Positions 23,574 through 34,430 of a stretch of DNA of 64,000 bases are shown here, in pieces; position 1 is the first letter of the stretch, and each line of letters begins with the position of its first letter. Where the stretch lies: the NCBI RefSeq assembly GCF_949987515.2, contig NC_082692.2:88111488-88175487 (forward strand), written 5' to 3'. Source of the stretch: Delphinus delphis (taxonomy: Eukaryota > Chordata > Mammalia > Artiodactyla > Delphinidae). Position numbers and translations under genes: made by a program. A model generated the notes under the pieces. That model did not search any database, had not been told where the DNA came from, and saw only the letters and a program-made list of their open reading frames with translations.

Positions 23574-23734
23574 TCCTACTGTATAGCACAGGGAACTATA
23601 TTCAATATCCTGTGATAAACGATAATGGAAAAGAATATAAAAAAAGAACGTATATACGTGTATAACTGAGTCACTTTGCTGTACGGCAGAGATGGGCACA
23701 GCATTGTAAATCAACTATACTTCAGTAAAATAAA
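23574..23734 (+). mobile_element. Very short L1 3'UTR insertion
   Basis: About 160 bases of the artiodactyl/cetacean L1 3' end: GGGAACTATATTCAATATCC through ATTGTAAATCAACTATACTT and a short A-rich tail. Perfect 16-base TSD AAAAATACAGGAATGA at 23558-23573 and 23735-23750. It is a severely 5'-truncated copy with no coding sequence. Confidence 0.92.
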
Positions 23735-23750
23735 AAAAATACAGGAATGA

Positions 23751-24280
23751 AACAATCCATTTCTCCCCTAGGATACACGAGGTAGAGGAAGTAACTCACA
23801 GGATAAGAATAAACTTGGCACTTGTTGCTATAACCCTTAGAGTGAATCCTTTTATCTTCCAGGGTGATCATGCTAAATAAAGTAAAACAGCTCCCATTTT
23901 AAATAGATCCACAATCCGTTCTTACACCTTCTCCTCCTTGGCTCCACATCCTTCTGGCCCTTCTACTAAACACAGATCCAGACAGTTTTGAGGACTAATG
24001 TAACAATTGATGATCTGATGAACTCTGTGAATCATCTCCCCAAGTACATGCACTGATGCATACAGCACAAAACTTTGCACATAATTCCATTGTATCAGAA
24101 GCCTAGTTGTGGAGTCCCACGACTCTGGCTTAGCTAAAACTGGGTTGATAACTATATTTACCAATATCTACTTTACCTTTTTTTGGAAATAGCTTCTGAG
24201 TTGTGTTCTGCAGAATCCCGTTTTTCTGCTCTTTAGGCCTTAAGCTTTGGGAGAGACTGATCCAATCTCTGGCTGTCTGT
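23751..24280. other. Unassigned non-coding stretch
   Basis: No recognised gene. A minus-strand 80-codon frame (23922-24164) has no motif. Confidence 0.4.
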
Positions 24281-24645
24281 GGCTAGTTTTCTCAAACTGC
24301 TATAACAAAACACCATAGACATGGTGGGTTAAACAACAAAAATTTATTTCCCACAGTTCTAGAGGCTGGAAAGTCCAAGATCAAGGTGCTGGTAAGTTCT
24401 TTTCCTGAGGCCTCTTCCTGACTTGCAGTTGCCTGCCTTTTTGCTGTGTGCTCACATGACAGAGAAGGAGGTGGGGGGCTCGCTGCTGTCTTTTCTAATA
24501 AGGGCACAAATCCTTTTGGATCGGTGTCCTACCCTTATGACCTGATTTAACCTTAATTGACTCCTAAAGACTCTAACTCTAAATATAGTCACACTGGTCA
24601 GCGTTTCACTATATGAATTTGGTGAAGGGAAGACAGTTTAGTCCA
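24281..24645 (-). mobile_element. MLT1-type solo LTR (ERVL-MaLR)
   Basis: The plus strand reads AAACTGCTATAACAAAACAC, CCACAGTTCTAGAGGCTGGA and CCTTATGACCTGATTTAACC in the order expected for a reversed MLT1 LTR. Its counterpart in the other orientation is at 54534-55022, and the two serve as mutual confirmation. No internal region is attached. Confidence 0.85.
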
Positions 24646-24808
24646 GGGCAGGCTGTCACGTGATCCAGGCATGGGCAGTAGATGCATTCCCTCTCTTGAC
24701 CACATGATTAGTTTAGACATAGTCATGTGACACAAACCGTGTATGTGAGCCCCAATTTGGAGCATCTGGGGAAACTTCTGGGAAAAAGAAGCTTTTAAAA
24801 AGTGTTAT
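24646..24808. mobile_element. Old interspersed repeat, left part (split by SINE)
   Basis: The phrases GACATAGTCATGTGACACAA and GGGGAAACTTCTGGGAAAAA belong to a common old mammalian repeat that I cannot name. It seems to continue after the SINE, at 25175-25455. The assignment is tentative. Confidence 0.35.
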
Positions 24809-25162
24809 GGGTCTTCCGTGGTGGCACAGTGGTTAAGAGAACGACTGCCAATGCGGGGGACACAGGTTCAAGCCCTGGTCCAGGAAGATCCCACAGGCCG
24901 CGGAGCAACTAAGCCCATGCGCCACAGCTACTGAGCCTGCACTCTAGAGCCCGCAAGCCACAACTACTGAGCCCGTGCTCCCCAACTACTGAAGCCCACG
25001 CACTTAGAGCCTGTACTCTGCAACGAGAGGAGACACCACGATGAGAAGCCCGTGCACCACAACAAAGGGTAGCTGCCACTCTCCGCAACTAGAGAAGAGC
25101 TCACGCGCAGCAATGAAGACCCAACGCAGCCAAAAATAATAAATAAAATAATAATTTTTTTA
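24809..25162 (+). mobile_element. Full-length CHR-1-type SINE
   Basis: Starts GGTCTTCCGTGGTGGCACAG (A box region), has GACACAGGTTCAAGCCCTGG (B box), then the long body with repeated CAACTACTGA-type units and AACGCAGCCAAAAATAATAA at the tail. The length of about 350 bases is that of the older, long form. Flanks AAAAAGTGTTATG and TAAAATGTTATG look like a TSD with one small gap. Confidence 0.93.
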
Positions 25163-25174
25163 AAATGTTATGAT

Positions 25175-25455
25175 CTGTTATTAGTACAAGTGAAATAAGT
25201 TTGAACATGCTGGCAACTGCCTTGTTTGGGTCTAGGATTAAGCCAAGAGAGAGAAAATAAGAAAGGAAAAAGAGGGGGAAAGAGAGAAACTGAGGTAGGA
25301 TGCCATTATTTAAGCCCCTGAATTGAGCAATACCTAGAATAAAATATCACTTATAACTTCTCAACTGTATAAGCCAAGACTCCCTTCTTGTGTTTAATCC
25401 AAGTTAATTTAGATTTCTGTCTTTTGTAACCAAGATTCCTGACCAATCCACTCAG
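25175..25455. mobile_element. Old interspersed repeat, right part
   Basis: The segment TATAAGCCAAGACTCCCTTC ... GATTTCTGTCTTTTGTAACC resembles the end of a repeat that usually reads AAGCCAGTTTGAGTTGGGTT. The same family may appear at 42100-42520. Low certainty; no gene here. Confidence 0.35.
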
Positions 25456-26109
25456 CTACTGGTGGAGAAGTGTGATTGTGTACCAGAGAAATGGATACAA
25501 TTGTAAATGGAAAGGAAATACCTAAACGGAAGATGGCTTTTGACTATGTAATCTTGAAGGAGAACATTAATCTCAATATATATTAATTGATTTATATAGG
25601 CCTGTTTAAAAGCATTAATCTTCAGATTTCAGAATCTATTTGGGTAAGTAAAAATGAAAAATGAAGCACGTTTCATGGCTCTTATACTAGTTTTCATTAA
25701 AAAATATGAATAGAATGATTAAATTTCTCTCCAACTACTTAAAATATATAAAAATGTCCAAAACTCAGTATGAGTTACAGCTGATATAATGCATGCCTTT
25801 GAAAAGTCGAATGGTCATACAGTTTCAAACAGTAGTTTTATGTCTAAAATATCATGGGAACAGGTATTCAAGAAGAGGGATGCCCAACCATTTTAATCAA
25901 CTTTTAGGTTATGGCACATCAAAACTGGGGTATAGTGTAGAGTTAAATAGAAAAATCAAGTTGGCAAGCAAAGGAAGTAACCCATACTTATGTTTCAGAT
26001 ACAAAGTAGAAATCAAGATCTGAGATGACAGAAGTTTCAGTTAGAAGTCACTCACAGCAAAGAGGAAAATGATTATTGGGAAACAGTAAACATAGTAGAC
26101 AAGAATGCA
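25456..26109. other. Unassigned AT-rich stretch
   Basis: No gene or repeat recognised. A 76-codon plus-strand frame at 25793-26023 has no domain. Confidence 0.4.
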
Positions 26110-26395
26110 AACTTATTTTCAAATAAACTTGGGTTAGATCCCTGCTTTGCCATTTATCAAATCCAAAATTCACGACTTCTACAAGTTATTTTATTTTATT
26201 TTTCTAAGCCTCGATTTCTTCACCTTTAAATGAGGATAATAGTACCTACATCATAAAGATGTTTGTGAGAATTAATTGAACTACTGCCCACTGCCTTATT
26301 ATTATTTGCGTTTAGACCATGAGATGATGCACACAAGGTGGTTAAGAAAGCCCTTGATCAAGAGTTAGCACTCAGTGAGTAGAAACTGCTCTTTT
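26110..26395 (+). mobile_element. MIR element
   Basis: Most of the MIR forward consensus is visible: GATCCCTGCTTTGCCATTTA, then CCTCGATTTCTTCACCTTTA, then GAGGATAATAGTACCTACAT and a GTTAGCACTCAGTGAGTAGA end. Diverged and non-coding. Confidence 0.85.
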
Positions 26396-27799
26396 TATGA
26401 TAATTATAATTATAATCATTGTAATAAACCCAAGCAATTAGATCCTGGTTTGCATAACCCATTCATAATTAGCCCAATTCTTGCTCTAAAGGTCATTATG
26501 CTCTCAGCATATACATATTAGTTTTCATTCATACATCTGCAGCCCAGACACATAGTGTATGAACAAAATAGCAAGGTTTTCAACAGTTGTAATGAAGCTT
26601 GTAAACAAGCTTTTGTAGTAAAAACCTGACTATTTATGCTGCCTTTCACATTGTATGTGATGGGAATTTCACCTGAAGTTGCTCTAAATGATAATGATTT
26701 CCATCTGTCTACTGTTCAGGTTTCTCATTATATTTTAAGATTCTCCTTCTTTAAGACTTGGTGTGGCAAAGCAAAATAGAATTTAGCCAAAGATGGAGTA
26801 GAAAAAGAGAAAAGTCATGTTCCGGACCATCTGCTTTTAGATATGATTCTTAGAATGATGATTTCATTTGAGGTTCTTTTCAGGTACCACTTTAAAATAT
26901 GACATTTCACAATTCATTTCTAGTAGCCCTAAGAATATTTAGAAATAACAGTTCTGATTCAAAATAGAGAAAACCAAGATAATATTTAAAAGCTAAACAG
27001 TATCATTATGATTACTTACTGTATTTTCAACCTTAAAGTTGAACAAGTGAAAAATTTCAGCAGGAGAAATGGAAATTCCATCTAAATAAAAATGAGATAC
27101 TTTGTGGTTTTAAAGGGATCTGAAAGGAGCAATAGCTATTTTTTAAATAAATGAAGGTCTTTATTAACTAAAATTGATTTAAATGGTATATATGTACCAT
27201 TTAGGTTAGAATGATGTTTTGACTTTGATACAAACTGATAGAAAAATGATACTAAAACTTGTTTGGAAATTTGTTATTATTGGTATCTGTACTTTGATAA
27301 AATTCCAGAGGTTTCTTACTCTTGATTCTTGATTTTCAACATATGTTGTCACATATTTAATTAATTTGGTGACATAAATATTAATTTTTCAGTTAAATTA
27401 TCATGTTGTAAATGTTAGGTTACATGTAAAGTATTTTTGAAGACTGTAATGTTCTTATGGAGCATTATTAGAGTTATTCAAAGGATGATGCATTTGAATG
27501 GAAGCTCCCAAAGTTATTTCATATAATTTCTAAGCAAATTATCTAATGCTAAAACAGATAGTCCTTATGTCACAGGTTGTAATGTTTTCAAAAGAAAATA
27601 TTGGCTCAAGCATTAGAGACATAATACCTGATTTGTTCTGCACAATTTTTACAGCAAGAAAATGTCCAAAATAGATCTACTTGGCACTTTGAATAGTAGT
27701 CCAAACAAAATCACAGTTTAGAAAAGAATCTTTCTGAAGAAAGTTCCCAGAAGCATAGAGAAATGATGATGATTTATTTGATTTACAGGAAAGAACTTT
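26396..27799. other. Unassigned, repeat-poor stretch
   Basis: No gene and no recognisable transposon over 1.4 kb. The sequence is evenly AT-rich with TAAT-type motifs. Confidence 0.4.
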
Positions 27800-27998
27800 C
27801 TTGTCAGTGCCCTCTGTTCATCTTTATCACTTTATTATCCCCAAAGCACTTATCAATGGTTTTTATTTTTCTCTTTCCCTCCTTGCTAGAATGTAAGCCC
27901 CCAAGGGTAGAGATTTTGTTTGTTTTGTTTCTCGGGGTATCCTCAGTGCCTGGAACAGTGACCAGCATATGGTATGTGCTCAGTTAATAATTTTAGAT
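27800..27998 (+). mobile_element. L2 3'-end fragment
   Basis: TGCTAGAATGTAAGCCCCCA ... TATCCTCAGTGCCTGGAACA ... GGTATGTGCTCAGTTAATAA matches the 3' end of L2 (LINE) on the forward strand. The 5' part, CAAAGCACTTATCAATGG, also fits. Confidence 0.85.
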
Positions 27999-30645
27999 AA
28001 ATATGTTACGAATTAAGAATTGCGTGGAAGCTTGTCTTTCACAGCAGTGATGGGAAACTGTGGGTCTTCCAGTGAGTCTCTGGTAAGCCATTTAGTGCTT
28101 GGTCTGCACATAGATTTTTCTCTCTGTGAGTAGTAAAACTACAGTTAAATGTGGATTTGTAACTTTTTTGTATTGAAAAAGAACACTTAAATCCTGAAAT
28201 GCTTTTAGATCACCTGTTCTAAAGAATTTAATACTTAATTGTCACTATAATATTTTAAATGTTATAGAGATAGGCCAGATTTAGCTTTGGGCAAGATACA
28301 AGACTTGTGAACAATCAGATTTGCATGGAGAAAAATGTTAGTTTATTTGCTAGAATCAAACTCTTGTGATTAGAAAGTACAGGTATTGGAGGGGGGCGGA
28401 GATAGTATTTATTTGTCAAGAATCTTCTAACATTCTTCTCCAGAGAAGATCCTGAAAATAGTACACATGCCATGAAATCTTAGATGCCAATGAAAATTTA
28501 AAAACAATTTGCATGTCTTAAAAGCCCGTTACATTGCCATAGTGCCATATTTCTAGTTTCAAGATTTAAGTATGTTTTTCCCCCAATTGATAGTGTGAAC
28601 AACAAGTATTTACACAAATTTTACAAATTTTTTAGAAAGCGAGGGCAAAAAATCTTAATCTGCTTTAGAAAACATCTTCTTGAGAAAGCATGTGAACATT
28701 AAGTTTATAAGTTGCTTCAGTAAAATTGCATCTTCCCCGATGATATTTAAGTTCAGAAAATGAATTAAAGATAGCTCTACCTTAATTAGTTACTATTTAA
28801 CTTTATTTAAACAGAGGGGTAAGAGTGCATGTATGGTACTTTTTCTAAAAGAGTGCATGTAAGGGAAGAAAAACAATATCCCTTCGTTAGCAATACCCCT
28901 TACTAGCGGAGCTGGTCAGAAATAACCTCATACCCGCACAGTGCTAGGTTTCAAACAAGCAAGTAGTTAGTATCGCAGCAGCTCATTGTAGTAAGTATGG
29001 GAGCAATCTAGACCAAATAATGATGAGAAGGGGCCCCTCCAATAAAAAGCCAAATGTTGAAAAGTTTAAATAAAGTTAAATAACAAAATGATAGTAGTAG
29101 TAAATGATTAAATAGTGACCGATTTTTTTAAAAGCCATATTTATTCTAGAAGTTCATTCTATGACAGAATTAATCAATTTTGTTCTTGGCTTGATCTGAA
29201 TATTGATTTAAAAGTTTGGTCCTAAGTAATTTGGCCAAAAAAAATGCATTTGGTGTATTTCTAGTATATGGAAGTTTTCAGCTGGTATAATTACTACCTA
29301 TTTTGTTTTAGTACTATTGATAATCAACAAAGTGTTTTTTCTTAACCCTTTTGACAAGAAACAAATTTTCAATTAAGCTCTGTAGAAATCACCAGTACAA
29401 TTAATAAATCTGTGATTTCTTTTTTAAAAAATTCGGGTAGATGAGATACCAATTTAAATCAAAAAATCTTAATCTGCTTAAATCTTAAACTGTCCTTAAT
29501 TATAAGGACAGTTTAAAAACTTCTTTGATAATTGAGTATGTTCCTGTTTTCCTTCCCCTGTATTTCTTGACAACTATTCAGACTTCCTGTGCTACAGGGT
29601 TGGGTAAACTGTGTTTACCCTCCATTTTGTAGTTTGAACCTGTATTACTGTTCATCCTCAGGGTGACCTGCCTCAGCTCTGCTTCGTCTGAGCTACTACT
29701 GAAGTCCTTTGGAGAAGATGTCAAATATAAGTGTTATTCTCTCTCTCTCTGTATAGGTTGACTGTTCACATTGATCAGAAGCTAACTTCTGTCTGATGAT
29801 TTTTCTTCAGTTAATATCAAGGGTGCATAAGTAAAGCTGTTATCAGCCTCTTCTTATAACCATATCCTTCTTTTATTTACAGGAAGTAGCATATGTCCAT
29901 TAGATGAAAGCAATAAAGTATACCCTCCTTTTTTTGACTAGATATGTTATCCATTTTTTCTTGGTGTTTTGTGTCATCTCCCGCCCAACTATGAAACATG
30001 AGGAGATACATTGTTACAAATAAGCCCACTCCACATGTAAAATCTCAAGTTGTAAAGTGATTGAATAAGAAATAACCTTGTGCTCTATTACCCTTATCGG
30101 ATATAGATTAGCTTGACAATTTTGAACCTGTCCTCCTGCTGTACCCTTGTTTGTCCTTGAATGCCAGCATCTATTCCTGTACCCAGTGAACAGGCAGTAT
30201 AATGCAGAGTGGACTAAAAATAAAAGCTCTAGAGGCTGATGAAATGAGGCCATTCTACTGTGAATATTTAGAAAAAGAAAAAAGTAATGTTGTTGTATTG
30301 AAACTTTCCAACTTTCTTCAGCTTTTCGGGTGTTTACTGGAATCTGAGGACAGCGTCTGACTGCCAGAGTTATTTTGGTTTCTATTGCTTCTGTTATTTC
30401 ATGGCTGTGCCTGTAATTGCATATTTCCCCAAATTTCTTAAATTCTAGAGGAAAATGAAATACATGCACTCTTATCCCTCTGTTAACTTCCGCCCTCACT
30501 ATGGGATCTCATGGATGGGTTATATAGGAAGTAGTAATGGAAGTGACACTATACCACCACAGTGGTTTGTGAGTTGCTCAGGGATCAGGCTACCAATTCC
30601 ATAAAATAAGCAGTCCTATAAAGACAGAAAGTAGAATATGTGGTT
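27999..30645. other. Unassigned, repeat-poor stretch
   Basis: 2.6 kb without a recognisable transposon. It includes a perfect 14-bp hairpin at 29485-29516, a short (CT)n near 29741-29752, and a 161-codon minus-strand open frame (30499 to 30014) for which I see no domain. No gene is supported. Confidence 0.4.
29485..29516. repeat. Perfect 14-bp inverted repeat
   Basis: Arms TTAAACTGTCCTTA (29485-29498) and TAAGGACAGTTTAA (29503-29516) with a 4-base loop. No T tract suggests a terminator, and its role is unknown. Confidence 0.9.
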
Positions 30646-30875
30646 TTTTGCAGGGCTGGAGGGTAGAAGTGGGAAGAATAGGTACAGGGTTTCTTTTTAA
30701 GATAATGGATACAGTATTTCTTTAGGGAGTAATGAAAATATTTAAAATGAGATTGTGGTGATGGTTGTACAACTCTTTGAATATGGCAAAAAACAATTGT
30801 ATATTTTAAAAGGAAAAGTTATGTGATATGTGATTTATATCTCTATAAAGCCATTACATTTATAAAGCAGGTTTT
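30646..30875 (+). mobile_element. L1M 3'UTR fragment
   Basis: GGTACAGGGTTTCTTTTTAA, GAGATTGTGGTGATGGTTGT and TATGTGATATGTGATTTATA followed by CTCTATAAAG are the end of an L1MA/L1MB-type 3'UTR. Short and non-coding. Confidence 0.75.
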
Positions 30876-32199
30876 AAATATAATTTTTTAAAAATTGTCA
30901 ACATCCCTAAGAAACAGAGTTCAAGTAATTATCACTTGATCAATTTACAGATATTTCTATTCCCTCCAAAAGGTGTTGGCATTTTTACCCTTAATACTAA
31001 ATCATGCTATTAGAAAGTGGTATTGCTACATTGCTAATAGAAAAACTCCTTTTATTTTAGAAATTGTGATAAAGTCCTTTTATATATAAAGAGTGACATG
31101 TTATCGTATTTGATAAACCAGCAGTGTGTATCATGAACCCTTTTCATTATTTTGAAAAATACATTTGGATCTTACATTCATGCTCTAATTCACAAAGTTA
31201 GGGAAAAAAAATAGTTAAGTGTTTCTGGCCTGGATTAATGAGGTTCAAAAATATGTAAATGACACATTGAATTCCAGAGTCTGTTATTCCAATTCCCTCA
31301 AAAGAAATTGCATATTAAAATATTCAATCCAGCATGATCATGTTTTTTAGCAGTGTGTTTAGGTATTGGGAGTTATGTGGTAAAGAAAAATATAGAGTGT
31401 GTTTAATGGATAGAAGATGTCATAGTATATTCAAATATTTACTGAATATCCATAAAATTTGCATCACAATGGGGTTACATAGGATAAGAAAAGCAACAAC
31501 TCTTTTTTAGGGGCTGTTTGAATGGCCTGGGAGATACAAGGACACACACACAAACATACACACAAAAGAACACACAGAAAAAGTACCACACAAGCTGTTA
31601 GGCAAATATATACCTACTAACATAAACGTACAAATACATAGTAAGAGTATCAACATCAACAACACGTACATTCATTCATGCACACACACAATGAAAAACA
31701 AACAAAAAGGGAGAGATTGAGATTATTCCTCTGTGAAGGTATCAGGGAAAGTTTGAGGAAGTGCCTCTGTTAGTCTAGATGATGTGTTTGGAGACTAGGA
31801 AGAATACAGTTTAGGTTTGGGGGGAAAAATTGTTGAGAAATCACAAAACTCTTAGGTAAAACTAAAACCAACAACTGTGTGTATATTGGGAGTGGAAAGA
31901 GATCTCTTGACTATTAGTGAAAGCACTGTGGTTTTGGTAGGTTTGAGAATGGATGTGATATTCTCAGGCAACAGTTTTCGTGATGAGACTGGTTAATTCA
32001 GTAACAGTGATTATCCAGAGTTTAAAATTGGCAAGATAGTGGTAATGTTAAATTTGGGTGCTAAATTCTCCTAAGACAGCCCTGATCACGGAAGTCCAGA
32101 CTGAATACAGAGGCTAAAAAAAAAGTAACAAGAGAAAATGGAAAGACTGAAAGGATGGTTAAGTGTTTGTAGAGAGATTGGGGGATTTATCTTCCTTAT
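30876..32199. other. Unassigned AT-rich stretch with CA-rich patches
   Basis: No gene. Impure CA-rich tracts lie at about 31542-31590 and 31678-31690. Confidence 0.45.
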
Positions 32200-32430
32200 G
32201 CCATCTGTTAGTGTTATTATTTTTGACATCTATCATGTATTGGGACACTGCGCTAGGCACTGTAAACACATCATCTTTTCTAGCTGTTGAGCTGTATATT
32301 ATGAGTATTAACCAATTTTGGTGGATGAGAAAGTTGAAGTCTGAACAGACTAGGTATATACTCTTAGCTAACAAGTGGTAGAGCAGAGATTCAAACTGAG
32401 GATGATCTGATCTCAAAATCTGCCCTATTT
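32200..32430 (-). mobile_element. MIR element
   Basis: Reversed MIR: GGACACTGCGCTAGGCACTG, then GGATGAGAAAGTTGAAGTCT, CTAACAAGTGGTAGAGCAGA and GATTCAAACTGAGGATGATC. The longest open frames here (72 and 85 codons on opposite strands) are chance. Confidence 0.85.
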
Positions 32431-32779
32431 AGAAATTTCCATGGTTTCTCTCTTGTTACAAATACCTTGATAAACATAAAGGTCACTTTAACTGATTTTA
32501 CAGTGAATCATATTAATCTTGATTTTAATTTAATTCCAATCCCTTGTTGCATCTTGAAACTCTTAGCATAAGACCTTTTATATACCAGTGATTCCATAAT
32601 GTGCCTATTGTTTTTTTAAACTTTCACATCTTCATCCTTAAGAATATTTACCTTCCCTTGGTGAGATTTTGAGGCTGTTATGCAAATAAGCCCAATGAAA
32701 GATCCTGTTTCTGGAACTCAGAAAATATGATCTCTTGATAATCTGCATTATATGTATGAACAATGAGATTTAGCTGATT
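32431..32779. other. Unassigned non-coding stretch
   Basis: Nothing recognised; ends at the TSD of the next SINE. Confidence 0.4.
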
Positions 32780-32793
32780 AAAGGTCTTCCCTG

Positions 32794-32999
32794 GGCTTCC
32801 CTGGTGGCGCAGTGGTTGAGAGTCCGCCTGCCAATGCAGGGAACACGGGTTCGTGCCCCGGTCCGGGAAGATTCCACATGCCGCGGAGCGGCTGGGCCCG
32901 TGAGCCATGGCCGCTGAGCCTGCGCGTCCAGAGCCTGTGCTCCGCAACGGGAGAGGCCGCAACAGTGAGGGGCCCGCGTACCGCAAAAAAAAAAAAAAA
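32794..32999 (+). mobile_element. CHR-2-type SINE
   Basis: Starts GGCTTCCCTGGTGGCGCAGT with the A box, has ACGGGTTCGTGCCCCGG (B box) and ends GTACCGC plus an A tail of about 18. Perfect 14-base TSD AAAGGTCTTCCCTG at 32780-32793 and 33000-33013. The clean TSD and low divergence suggest a fairly recent insertion. Confidence 0.97.
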
Positions 33000-33099
33000 A
33001 AAGGTCTTCCCTGCAACTTTATTGCGAAGGTGTTGATATGGATAAAAAGCAGGTGAAACATCAACAAACCCACTAAGAATAATAGTCGCTCACTTCACT

Positions 33100-33290
33100 A
33101 CAATGATTTATATTTCCACAGTGTTTTCACACAATCTGGCCTCTCTGAACAGGTTGTATGATCACCATTTTACAGGTGAGAAAACTGAAACTCAGACAAG
33201 TTATATAATTTTTTAGTGTCACACAGCTGAGATTTAAGTGCTAGCACTCTGACAACAAGGTAGGCACATATTTTGATATACTCAGCTGTT
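33100..33290 (-). mobile_element. MIR element
   Basis: Reversed MIR: CACCATTTTACAGGTGAGAA, ACTGAAACTCAGACAAGTTA, GTGTCACACAGCTGAGATTT. Non-coding. Confidence 0.88.
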
Positions 33291-34229
33291 CACCTGACTT
33301 TGTAAAACCAGCTTTGAAAGTCAGTACAGTGGAACAGTGAAAACTAATGACTAAAGTTTTGAGACCTAGAAAGATCCTTTTCTTATGTGATGTTGATATT
33401 AAATTAACTTTGATATCTGTCAGATGTGATTAATAATAATCTTGTGGAGTCAATAAATTGTAAAATTTAAGCAAGCATGGAAAAGTAGAGCACTTATGCC
33501 AGATCCAATTTTGTCAAATATTTGTAACCAAATGACATTCAAAGGGGTTTCCACTATGTGTGGAGTTGATGAATTATCAATATCAGTGACTGTCACTAAG
33601 TCTTTATTTTCCTTAATCCAAAAAAGTATTATGTTTATACTTGATCCTATAAGACAAAAATACTGAAACGTAATATACTATGTGTGTAGATGTGACACAC
33701 AATTATGAGTTTATAAGATGTCCTTAAATCATAAATCTAATGTATCTACTGCAACATAATTTATTTAATAAATATTGATTATAAGCTATGTTTCAGATAC
33801 TGTGTTAGATAGATATGAGTAAAGACCAAGTTTTTAAAAAAATGATGATAGATAACAAATTAATCACTGTGGCAGAACCTGACTGTATATCCACCCAATT
33901 CATTTTCTCTTCGTCCTGGGCACATAGATAGACCACATGTCCCTACCTCTGTATAGTTACAGGTAGCTATGTGACAGAATTCTGGCCAAAGGTTACCAGC
34001 CACGCTGTGGACCCACCGTGCTGTGTACCTGCCGTGTACCATTCTTCTGGCTCTTTCCTCTTCTGGGGATGACCTTGAAAGCCCATTATTAAAGATGGTA
34101 GAGTCACAGGAAGAATCCTGAGGTTCTGAGATAATATGCCCTTAACTAATATAATCTTCATTATAACAGAAATTATATACAGAAATTGACAGGAATGTCT
34201 ACAGTCCTTCAGGTCAGAAAATAGTATGA
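33291..34229. other. Mostly unassigned; possible old repeat at 33870-34080
   Basis: No gene. The segment with TAGCTATGTGACAGAATTCTGGCCAAAGG (33965-33993, quoted in parts: TAGCTATGTGACAGAATTCT and GGCCAAAGG) resembles a common old mammalian repeat of unfixed name. A short MIR/L2-like phrase, GTTTCAGATACTGTGTTAGA, lies at about 33790-33809. Confidence 0.35.
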
Positions 34230-34289
34230 AAATAGCTTCCAAAAAGGTTAAATGTGTGACCTGGTATTTCTTTATCTACTTAAAATAGA

Positions 34290-34430
34290 TTAAGCTCATA
34301 CTATATATTAAGCTCATACTATGCACTAGGCATTGTGCTAAATGCTGGGGATAAGCTAGAAAATAATACAGATAAAATCCCCTAATTTGTGGAACTGGCA
34401 TTCTGTTGTAGGGGAGACACGGTTAAGAAA
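34290..34430. mobile_element. L2/MIR-class ancient repeat fragment
   Basis: The phrases CTATGCACTAGGCATTGTGC, TAAATGCTGGGGATAAGCTA and ACTGGCATTCTGTTGTAGGG are typical of ancient mammalian L2/MIR-type repeats. Exact family not fixed. Confidence 0.55.

Noticed and set aside
32794..32870. tRNA-like head with A and B boxes
   Set aside because: Part of the tRNA-derived SINE; it cannot fold as a functional tRNA and is repeated in other copies.
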